Assembly: GCA_028285595.1 (NCBI GenBank)
Contig: JANQOW010000028.1
Span: 1-64,000 of the forward strand
Length of the DNA: 64,000 nucleotides
Direction: 5' to 3'
Source of the DNA: Hyphomicrobiales bacterium
GTDB taxonomy: Bacteria > Pseudomonadota > Alphaproteobacteria > Rhizobiales > CAJQND01
The position numbers were made by a program, and so were the translations under genes. Of this stretch, positions 57,215 to 64,000 are shown piece after piece. Position 1 is the stretch's first letter; each line of letters starts with the position of its first letter. A model generated the notes under the pieces. That model was given only the letters and a program-made list of their open reading frames with translations. It was not told where the DNA came from and searched no databases.

Positions 57215-57281
57215 ACATCAGATCATCAAGTCTTAGACGATTGTCTTTCTTGTGACCGCGAGCCAGAGCGCAGGCTTCACA

Positions 57282-58580
57282 TCATCTATCGGCGACCGGG
57301 ATGTAATCGCGCTTAGCCGGCCCAGTGTAGAGCTGGCGTGGCCGACCGATTTTCTGTTTGGGATCCTCGATCATTTCTTTCCACTGGGCAATCCAACCAA
57401 CGGTGCGCGCCAAGGCAAACAGGACCGTAAACATGGATGTGGGGAAGCCGAGCGCCTTCAGCGTAATACCGGAATAAAAGTCAATGTTGGGATAGAGACG
57501 CTTCTCAACAAAGTACTCGTCTTCCAGGGCAATTTTCTCCAACTCCATCGCCACCTCGAGCAATGGATCGTCCTTTATGCCCAGAACATCAAGAACCTCG
57601 TGACAGGTGCGCTGCATGATCTTTGCGCGGGGGTCATAGCTCTTGTAAACACGGTGGCCAAATCCCATCAGGCGGAAGGGGTCGTTTTTGTCCTTCGCAC
57701 GGCGCACATACTCCGGAATCTGATCAGCAGTGCCAATTTCGTTGAGCATGGTCAGCGCGGCCTCGTTCGCGCCGCCATGAGCTGGGCCCCAGAGACACGC
57801 GATGCCTGCTGCGATACAGGCAAACGGATTGGCGCCTGAGGAGCCTGCCAGCCTGACCGTTGAGGTCGACGCGTTTTGTTCGTGGTCAGCATGCAAGATG
57901 AAAATGCGGTCCATTGCACGCGAGAGAATGGGGTTCACCTCATAATCCTCTGCCGGCACCGCGAAGCACATGCGCAGGAAGTTGGAGGCATAGCTGATGC
58001 CGTTTCTCGGATAAACGGATGGCTGTCCGATATGGTACTTGTAGGCCAGCGCCGCAATTGTCGGCATTTTTGCGATCATCCGCCGGCTCGCGATTTCACG
58101 CTGCTCAGGATCGTTGATGTCAGTGCTGTCGTGATAGAACGCCGATAGAGCGCCGACCATTCCGACCATGATGGCCATGGGATGCGCGTCTCGCCGGAAA
58201 CCTGTCAAAAAACGATGCATCTGTTCGTGGATCATCGTGTGGTAGGTGACTGCGTTTTCAAACTCTTCTCGGTCCGCTGGCGTCGGCAAGTCGCCATAGA
58301 GCAGCAGGTAGCAGGTCTCTATGAAGTCGCCATGCTCAGCAAGCTGCTCAATAGGATAACCGCGATACAGCAGCACGCCTTCGTCACCGTCGATATAGGT
58401 AATTTCGGACTCGCAACTGGCCGTGGACGTGAATCCCGGATCGTAGGTGAACTTTCCCGTGTCTCTGTAAAACGAGGTTATGTCCACGGCTGACGGGCCT
58501 ATGGAGCCATCATAGACCGACAAATCCAACGACGTGTCGCCCACATTGAGCACCGCATTTTCTTGAGATTTGTCTGCCAT
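57282..58580 (-). CDS. gltA: Citrate synthase
   Basis: Type II (hexameric) citrate synthase of the TCA cycle, 432 residues. Active-site parts are visible: [32 protein letters not shown] and the [13 protein letters not shown] segment; catalytic His and Asp are in these and in NVDFYS-like PNIDFYSGI. The ATG at 58580 has GAGGAGGT seven bases upstream; a GTG at 58589 would overlap that site. The upstream 219-base gap to gltX holds its promoter. Confidence 0.97.
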   Translation of the reverse strand: MADKSQENAVLNVGDTSLDLSVYDGSIGPSAVDITSFYRDTGKFTYDPGFTSTASCESEITYIDGDEGVLLYRGYPIEQLAEHGDFIETCYLLLYGDLPTPADREEFENAVTYHTMIHEQMHRFLTGFRRDAHPMAIMVGMVGALSAFYHDSTDINDPEQREIASRRMIAKMPTIAALAYKYHIGQPSVYPRNGISYASNFLRMCFAVPAEDYEVNPILSRAMDRIFILHADHEQNASTSTVRLAGSSGANPFACIAAGIACLWGPAHGGANEAALTMLNEIGTADQIPEYVRRAKDKNDPFRLMGFGHRVYKSYDPRAKIMQRTCHEVLDVLGIKDDPLLEVAMELEKIALEDEYFVEKRLYPNIDFYSGITLKALGFPTSMFTVLFALARTVGWIAQWKEMIEDPKQKIGRPRQLYTGPAKRDYIPVADR

Positions 58581-58799
58581 TTCGCTCACCTCCTCGTTTA
58601 AAAGTTGTACTGGATCCAGTGCGGACCAGTTATCACGCGGATCATCCCGGATTGTGTTGATGATGACCGTACATCGACGAAGCCAGCTCGCCTCGCCACC
58701 TCAATACCGCATCGATTTACTCGGGCCTCATAGGCCTAATGCATTCCCCTTAATGCTGCAAGTGCTCCCTAAGTAGTGCGCTGCACAAAAAATTGTTTG

Positions 58800-60221
58800 T
58801 CATGAAGCTTGATCGTGAAGTCGTGCCACAGTTTCTTCGCGGCCCAAAGCCGCCATAACGTCAAAGATTCCAGGAGATGCCGTTGTGCCGGTTAATGCCG
58901 CTCGCACCGGCTGAGCCACTTTGCCGAACTTCAGTTCGCGGGTTTCAGCAAAGGCGCGCAACGTCTCATCCACCGATTGAACGGTCCAGTCCTCGGCCTG
59001 TTTCAGAGCCGTCGTCAAGTCAGCCAAGATGGCTCTTGCATCCCCTTCCAGCATTTTGGCCGCTTTTTCATCAATCGCTAAAGGCCGTTCAGCGAACAAG
59101 AATTGCGCACCGGTGACCAAATCACTGAGTGTTTTCGCGCGTTCTTTAAGCCCCGGCATCGCCAACACCATCTTCTCGCGCATGGCGTCATCTAACTTGG
59201 CCAGCATGCGCTCACCCTGATCGTGGAAGGGGAGGAAAGCTATCAGCAATTCCAACAGATCCTCGTCAGGCGTATTGCGCATATGTTCAAAATTGACGGA
59301 TTCCAGTTTGGCAAAGTCAAACCGTGCGGCCGCGCGGCCAACTGCATCTAGGCCAAACCATTCAATGGCCTGAGCCGTGGAAAACACTTCATCATTGCCG
59401 TGGCTCCAGCCCAGACGCACAAGATAATTCCGCATAGCTTCAGGCAGGTAGCCCATGTCCCGGTAGGCTTCGACACCCAAGGCGCCGTGGCGCTTGGACA
59501 ATTTTGCGCCATCCGGTCCATGAATGAGCGGGATGTGCGCGAACTGGGGACGATCCCATCCAAGGGCATCGAAAATCTGCGCCTGGCGCGCAGCGTTGGT
59601 GAGGTGGTCATCGCCCCGGATCACATGGGTGATCCCCATATCGTGATCGTCCACGACCACCGACAACATATATGTGGGCGATCCGTCAGAGCGCAGCAAG
59701 ATCAGATCATCCAGCTCGCTGTTAGACCAAGTCACCTGACCTTGCACCAGATCGTCAATCACCGTTTGTCCTTCGCGCGGCGCTTTAACCCGAACGGCAA
59801 AGGGGGCATCTTTCGGGGCATCTGACGCAGGGCGATCACGCCAACGACCATCATAGATGGGCGGGCGGCCTTCCTGACGCGCCTTCTCCCGCATGTCCGC
59901 GAGCTCTTCAGGTGTGCAATAGCACCGGTACGCCCGTCCATCGGCCAGAAGCTGAGCCGCTGCTTCACGATGTCGGTCCGCGCGGGTGTGTTGGAACACC
60001 GGCTCTTCATCGGCACCCAACTCGAGCCAAGCGAGGCCGTTGATGATGGCATCAATTGCCTCGTCCGTTGAACGTGCACGATCTGTGTCTTCTATGCGAA
60101 GCAGCATTTTTCCCCCGTTGTGACGGGCGAAAAGCCAGTTGAACAAGGCCGTGCGTGCGCCTCCAATGTGCAGAAAACCCGTTGGAGACGGGGCAAAGCG
60201 GGTGATGACTGGCGTGCTCAT
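58800..60221 (-). CDS. gltX: Glutamyl-tRNA synthetase
   Basis: Class I synthetase, 473 residues from the ATG at 60221. HIGH region: [25 protein letters not shown] equivalent: [13 protein letters not shown]. The zinc-like segment [16 protein letters not shown] is conserved. Many alphaproteobacteria have two gltX genes, one acting also on tRNA-Gln; this may be either. The order gltA-gltX-comEC-lexA is the standard one for Hyphomicrobiales. Confidence 0.96.
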   Translation of the reverse strand: MSTPVITRFAPSPTGFLHIGGARTALFNWLFARHNGGKMLLRIEDTDRARSTDEAIDAIINGLAWLELGADEEPVFQHTRADRHREAAAQLLADGRAYRCYCTPEELADMREKARQEGRPPIYDGRWRDRPASDAPKDAPFAVRVKAPREGQTVIDDLVQGQVTWSNSELDDLILLRSDGSPTYMLSVVVDDHDMGITHVIRGDDHLTNAARQAQIFDALGWDRPQFAHIPLIHGPDGAKLSKRHGALGVEAYRDMGYLPEAMRNYLVRLGWSHGNDEVFSTAQAIEWFGLDAVGRAAARFDFAKLESVNFEHMRNTPDEDLLELLIAFLPFHDQGERMLAKLDDAMREKMVLAMPGLKERAKTLSDLVTGAQFLFAERPLAIDEKAAKMLEGDARAILADLTTALKQAEDWTVQSVDETLRAFAETRELKFGKVAQPVRAALTGTTASPGIFDVMAALGREETVARLHDQAS

Positions 60222-60363
60222 GGGCGCCGGTTTCCATTCATGGCGGTTTTGTTGATAGACTGGACAATCTGGTAAGAAGCCATAGCATGACATAGCTTAT
60301 GCGAACAATGTCTTGCGCACCCCACTTGGGCGAAAGCGGGAGTGTGTGACGGGGGAAACTGGG

Positions 60364-62667
60364 GTGGACGCGTTTTGGTCCAACACGCTTCAAGAGCGCG
60401 CGTCTGAAGCACATGAGCGCAGGCGCTGGTGTTATCCGACGTACTGGATCACCTCTGCGCACCGACAATTCCATTCTGAAAGAGCCAGATGGTTCTTGTG
60501 GCTTCCAGTCTTGGTATCCGGCGGGATCGCGCTGTACTTTAACCTGCCCGTTGAGCCGCCGTTTTGGGCGATCGCCTGTCTAACATTGATTGCTGGTTGC
60601 TTCCTGCCCGGCGCAATGCGGGGAGCTGCTTCACCAGTTGTCGCCGCAGTGGTGGCCGCCATCATCGCAGGGGTTTTCGCAGGCAAGGCGAGGACAATGA
60701 CTGCCGGTCCCGGGGCGATGATCTTGCCCATCGGGGTGGTGGAGGTGCGCGGATGGGTGAAGCGGGTCGAGGTGCGCAGCGCCAAGCGTGGGTTTCGGTA
60801 TCACATTGTGCCGACATCAATCGGTTCACTGAAGCAGGCAGCGCATATGCCCAAACAGATCACCCTGTTATGGAGGGGCAAGACGGGCACGACGATCCGC
60901 CCAGGCGATCATGTGGTGATACGTGCGCGTTTTTTGCCGCCCCTGGGGCCGGTGTGGCCCGGCGGGTATGATCCGGGCTTCTCCCGTTGGTTCCACGGCA
61001 TAGGCGCAGGTGGATTTGCCTTGGGTGCACCTGAAAAGGTTCGACCTTCAGGTAGCCCGCCCTCACTCCTGATGTGGAGCGCTGCCGTTGAAGAGACCCG
61101 GCTCGCCATCGCTCACCGCATACGAGCGGCCTTGCCCCATGCAAATGGTGCGATTGCTGTCGCTCTCGTGACCGGCGACAGATCGGGGATCCCGGAGGAG
61201 GTGCGCGATCATCTGCGTGCGGCCGGACTGGCTCATCTGTTGGCCATTTCAGGACTGCACATGGCGCTGTTTGCCGGCGGCGTCTTCTGGTTGATGAGGG
61301 CCGCACTCGCGGCAAACGCCGCCCTTACATTGGTTTGGCCCATCAAGAAGTGGGCCGCAGGCATGGCCCTTTTTTCGGCGGCCGGATATCTCGTGTTGTC
61401 CGGTGCCGGTCTTGCCACGCAGCGCGCCTTCATCATGGTCACCATCATGTTCATGGCCATCATTTTGGACCGTCCGGCTTTGAGCATGCGAAACATCGCC
61501 CTGGCTGCATTACTCATCTTAGCCGTCCGACCCGAAAGCCTGATGTCCGTCAGTTTCCAGTTATCTTTTGTCGCGGTTATTGGGTTGGTGGCATTTTATG
61601 AGTTTCTCCAGGACCGCACCTTCAGCTCTATGCGCTTCCACAGCGCGCAGAACCGTCTAGCGCGCTTTGGCGCCAAATTGGGTTCTTATTTCTGGGGAGT
61701 GGCCATGACCACGTTGATCGCAGGCGCGGCGACCGCACCTGTGGCGGCGTTTTACTTCAACCGCGTTGCTGTGTTCGGATTGCTGGCAAATCTGCTGGCC
61801 GTACCCGTGGTTGGCATCATTGTTATGCCTCTCGCGATCTTGGCGCTAATTGCCATGCCGTTTGGGCTTGAGGCTTGGCCGCTTAGGTTGATGGGTGAGG
61901 GGATAACCCTGGTGATCTGGGTTGCAGAGAATGTGGCGGCCTTGCCAGGCTCCGTTCGGGCTGTTTCGCGAATTCCCACCTTGTCTGGTTTGCTTTTATC
62001 GTTCGGACTGCTCTGGCTTTGTCTTTGGCGCCGGCCATGGCGCATGTTCGGCGGCGCCTTGATGCTGGTCATCTTTTGCAGCTTGTCAGCAAAGCGCGAA
62101 CTGCCGGCAATCATTGTCGCAGATAAGGGCCAGCAAGTGGCCGTGATCTCAGACGAAGGCCATTTGGTCTTTAGTTCCGCGCGCGCCGGTAAATTTGCGG
62201 CCGAACGCTGGTTATTGAAGTTTGGTGACCTGACACCCTTTGAGGAGGCTAGCAAGCGCCAAGGATTTACGTGTGACACGTATGGCTGCACCATTGCCCT
62301 CGCGCAAAGAGGGGAGGTGTCGCTCGTACGTCATCCATCCATACTCGCTGAAGAATGCAGGCGTGCCTTGGTGGTGATCACAACGTTCAAGGTGAGGGGC
62401 CCGTGCCCATCCGCTCGTGCCCTCGTTACGCCACGTGAACTGAAGCAACGCGGTGTGCACGCGATCTCGTTTGAACCGTCAGATGCAAATACTGTTGAGC
62501 TGAAAACGGAAATTCGGACCGCACGGCAACCCTCACATACCCGGCCGTGGACCTCGGAGCCAAAGCGCATCACGCGTCCGAGGCCTGCGCTGCAGCCCCG
62601 GAAGGTGCCTCAGAACAAGAAGGCACCGGTCAAGCAGCCGGTGCCTTCCCTTGAGGTGCGCATTTAG
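60364..62667 (+). CDS. comEC: ComEC/Rec2-family membrane protein
   Basis: Polytopic membrane protein related to the DNA uptake channel ComEC. An N-terminal DUF4131-like part (about residues 50-230) is followed by the Competence domain with LAHLLAISGLHMALFAGGVF and SGAGLATQRAFIMVTIMF. The C-terminal 200 residues do not show the HxHxDH motif of the metallo-beta-lactamase domain of classical ComEC and end in a basic Pro/Lys-rich tail. The start is uncertain: a GTG at 60364 follows GGGGGAAACT and gives 767 residues; a TTG at 60313 adds 17. It is divergent from gltX and convergent with lexA, five bases apart. Confidence 0.88.
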   Translation: MDAFWSNTLQERASEAHERRRWCYPTYWITSAHRQFHSERARWFLWLPVLVSGGIALYFNLPVEPPFWAIACLTLIAGCFLPGAMRGAASPVVAAVVAAIIAGVFAGKARTMTAGPGAMILPIGVVEVRGWVKRVEVRSAKRGFRYHIVPTSIGSLKQAAHMPKQITLLWRGKTGTTIRPGDHVVIRARFLPPLGPVWPGGYDPGFSRWFHGIGAGGFALGAPEKVRPSGSPPSLLMWSAAVEETRLAIAHRIRAALPHANGAIAVALVTGDRSGIPEEVRDHLRAAGLAHLLAISGLHMALFAGGVFWLMRAALAANAALTLVWPIKKWAAGMALFSAAGYLVLSGAGLATQRAFIMVTIMFMAIILDRPALSMRNIALAALLILAVRPESLMSVSFQLSFVAVIGLVAFYEFLQDRTFSSMRFHSAQNRLARFGAKLGSYFWGVAMTTLIAGAATAPVAAFYFNRVAVFGLLANLLAVPVVGIIVMPLAILALIAMPFGLEAWPLRLMGEGITLVIWVAENVAALPGSVRAVSRIPTLSGLLLSFGLLWLCLWRRPWRMFGGALMLVIFCSLSAKRELPAIIVADKGQQVAVISDEGHLVFSSARAGKFAAERWLLKFGDLTPFEEASKRQGFTCDTYGCTIALAQRGEVSLVRHPSILAEECRRALVVITTFKVRGPCPSARALVTPRELKQRGVHAISFEPSDANTVELKTEIRTARQPSHTRPWTSEPKRITRPRPALQPRKVPQNKKAPVKQPVPSLEVRI

Positions 62668-62672
62668 CACGA

Positions 62673-63392
62673 TCAATAACGCCGGATAAGACCGACCAAC
62701 TTGCCTTGGACGTTGACCCGGTCCGGTCCGAAAATGCGGGTTTCATAGGCTGGGTTCGCAGCCTCAAGCGCAATGGAATGCCCTTTGCGCCGGATGCGCT
62801 TCAAGGTGGCTTCCTCGTCATCAACCAAAGCCACCACAATATCCCCGTTCTCGGCGGATGGAACCCTCTTGATCAGGACCGTGTCACCCTCAAGAATGCC
62901 GGCTTCGATCATCGAATCGCCTTTGACTTCAAGCGCAAAATGTTCGCCGCCTCCCAACATTTCAGGGGGTACATCTATGTTGTGGCTATGATCTTGGATG
63001 GCGGAAATAGGCACGCCTGCTGCGATTTTTCCCATGAGCGGAACAGTGGCTGATTCACCAGATCCGCCGCTCGCTGCGCTTTCGTTCTCCGTCGTCGGGC
63101 GACGTCGCCCTAAAGAGCCCTCAATAACACTGGGGTTGAAACCGGTTGCTTTGCGAGGCGCGAGACCTGGTGCCATGGAATCAGGGAGCTTTACCACTTC
63201 CATTGCTCTTGCCCGGTGAGGCAAACGCCGAATGAAACCGCGTTCTTCCAAGGCGGTGACGAGACGGTGAATTCCCGACTTGGACCGCAAATCCAAAGCT
63301 TCCTTCATCTCTTCAAAGGAGGGGGGGACGCCGGTTTCCTTAAGGCGTTCATGGATGAACATGAGAAGTTCGAATTGCTTGCGCGTGAGCAT
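62673..63392 (-). CDS. lexA: SOS repressor LexA
   Basis: Repressor of DNA-damage genes, 239 residues from the ATG at 63392 ([20 protein letters not shown]). N-terminal winged helix, then a linker longer than in E. coli, the self-cleavage site Ala-Gly in [10 protein letters not shown], and the serine-lysine dyad: [10 protein letters not shown] (Ser160) and EATLKRIRR (Lys198). Two SOS boxes of the alphaproteobacterial type lie upstream, showing autoregulation. Confidence 0.96.
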   Translation of the reverse strand: MLTRKQFELLMFIHERLKETGVPPSFEEMKEALDLRSKSGIHRLVTALEERGFIRRLPHRARAMEVVKLPDSMAPGLAPRKATGFNPSVIEGSLGRRRPTTENESAASGGSGESATVPLMGKIAAGVPISAIQDHSHNIDVPPEMLGGGEHFALEVKGDSMIEAGILEGDTVLIKRVPSAENGDIVVALVDDEEATLKRIRRKGHSIALEAANPAYETRIFGPDRVNVQGKLVGLIRRY

Positions 63393-63407
63393 GTTTTTTG
63401 TCCGTTT

Positions 63408-63422
63408 GTTCGTTAGTTGTTC
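63408..63422. promoter_or_regulatory. SOS box 1 of lexA
   Basis: GTTCGTTAGTTGTTC is an exact match to the alphaproteobacterial LexA site GTTC-N7-GTTC, 16 bases upstream of the lexA start codon. Confidence 0.88.
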
Positions 63423-63468
63423 ACAAATTGTGCGGCTACTCCGGCGCGCAGCTTTGGAACAAATCAGA

Positions 63469-63484
63469 AACATGAGTACATGTT
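63469..63484. promoter_or_regulatory. Palindrome between the SOS boxes
   Basis: AACATGAGTACATGTT has perfect 6-base arms around AGTA and overlaps the second SOS box by three bases. It may add LexA contacts or be a separate site. Confidence 0.35.
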
Positions 63485-63496
63485 CTTTTTATGTTC
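63482..63496. promoter_or_regulatory. SOS box 2
   Basis: GTTCTTTTTATGTTC is a second exact GTTC-N7-GTTC match, 90 bases upstream of lexA. It may strengthen lexA control or govern a unit reading to the right. Confidence 0.75.
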
Positions 63497-63562
63497 GGCA
63501 AGGGTTAATTTGAGGTTAAGAGGTGGGCGGCAGGTCCGGCGCATGACCCGAACGACTACTAC

Positions 63563-63694
63563 GTGCGTGCCTTCGAGAATGAAGACGATCTGGAAAGCGC
63601 TATGCAACGTTACCTGGATTGGGAAGTTGGACTGGTGGAACACGTCGAGAGGGATGGCTGCGCGCGGTTTGAAAGACTCGTTGGTGGCTGCTGA
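63563..63694 (+). other. Short coding-like stretch with doubtful start
   Basis: A frame open from 63509 to the stop at 63692 reads like a real protein (for example NDYYVRAFENEDDLESAMQR). It has no ATG; the first usual start is a GTG at 63563 with no ribosome binding site, giving 43 residues. An ATG at 63543 lies one frame off. It could be a small gene with a rare start, a frameshifted remnant, or chance. The rest of the gap between lexA and 63826 shows no gene apart from the SOS sites. Confidence 0.3.
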
Positions 63695-63825
63695 CCTGCT
63701 TCCTGAGTATTCGATCCAGTAAGTGCCATTTTCAGACTCTAAGAACCAGCACCACTGCTGAGCATGGGAGCTGGATCTCCGCGCCAAGATCCTTTAAACC
63801 AGAGGTCCAATCACAAGGTGATCAA

Positions 63826-64000
63826 GATGGAAAACCAAGCGCTTGTGCTTGACCTGGTTGAGTGGGTTGCAAAGGAACCGCGCGCCTATGACGAGGTTAT
63901 GGACGCCTGGCGCACGTCGTGCCCGAGACTATCGATTTGGGAAGACGCCACGAGCCAGCATTTGGTGCAACGGGAATTGGGACCCGACAAACGTCCCATT
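63826..64000 (+). CDS. Small conserved alphaproteobacterial protein of unknown function (partial)
   Basis: Starts with an ATG preceded by AAGGTGA and runs off the end of the window, at least 58 residues. It contains DLVEWVAKEPRAYDEVMDAW and RTSCPRLSIWEDA, which I recognise as a common small hypothetical family in alphaproteobacteria. No function is known to me. The true end is outside the window. Confidence 0.7.

Noticed and set aside
63464-63787. Minus-strand 107-residue frame upstream of lexA
   Set aside because: It covers the SOS boxes and lies opposite a more protein-like frame; the composition is not convincing and no binding site supports its start.

Overview
The window is about 64 kb of a moderately GC-rich chromosome from an alphaproteobacterium, most likely of the order Hyphomicrobiales (Rhizobiales). 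This rests on conserved gene blocks (glyA-nrdR-ribD-ribE-ribH-nusB; rpsB-tsf-pyrH-frr-uppS-cdsA-dxr-rseP-bamA; gltA-gltX-comEC-lexA), an LdtR/LdtP-type regulator and L,D-transpeptidase pair, a bacterial transglutaminase-like cysteine protease, a long S2 ribosomal protein, and GTTC-N7-GTTC SOS boxes in front of lexA. No species can be named from the sequence alone.

Layout. (1) 0-6.1 kb: surface polysaccharide genes, with an outer-membrane export lipoprotein, a Wzz/GumC-like co-polymerase with a long proline-rich segment and a degenerate kinase domain, a CelD/FemAB-like acyltransferase and a polysaccharide deacetylase. (2) 6.1-10.5 kb: lipB, tRNA-Leu(GAG), an MgtE magnesium channel, isovaleryl-CoA dehydrogenase, an HU protein and tRNA-Val(UAC). 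(3) 10.5-12.5 kb: an AT-richer two-gene islet (HNH nuclease plus an unknown helical protein) next to tRNA-Val, with triple direct repeats at its promoter. (4) 12.6-27.5 kb: a catabolic and uptake region. It has an orphan CoxL/XdhA-like molybdenum hydroxylase subunit facing a long minus-strand series: GntR regulator, TRAP transporter (dctP-dctQ-dctM), RraA-like protein, peptide-type ABC transporter (two ATPases, binding protein, two permeases) and a ThDP enzyme. An amidohydrolase related to pyrone dicarboxylate hydrolases is divergent from the GntR gene. The true substrate is unknown; aromatic- or dicarboxylate-like compounds are a reasonable guess.

(5) 27.5-35.2 kb: mixed small units: ArsR plus AHSA1-type protein with a perfect palindrome over the start, transglutaminase-like protease, PilZ protein, PAS protein, rhomboid protease, patatin-like lipase, hisI, a NifU/IscU-like protein lacking the usual third cysteine, and a 3-hydroxyisobutyrate dehydrogenase-type enzyme. 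(6) 35.4-37.8 kb: ldtR and ldtP, cell-wall remodelling, with a strong inverted repeat in front of ldtP. (7) 38-46.8 kb: glyA, nrdR, riboflavin genes, nusB, dnaE and a parvulin-type isomerase. (8) 47-57.2 kb: translation and envelope operon from rpsB to bamA. (9) 57.3-64 kb: gltA, gltX, comEC, lexA and the start of a small conserved gene.

The most notable absence is at 57.2 kb: bamA is followed directly by gltA, with only 96 bases between them. In many relatives lpxD-fabZ-lpxA-lpxI-lpxB lie there, so lipid A synthesis is either encoded elsewhere or lost. The best candidate for an undescribed small system is the HNH islet at 10.5-12.2 kb. No CRISPR array, rRNA, integrase or insertion sequence was recognised.
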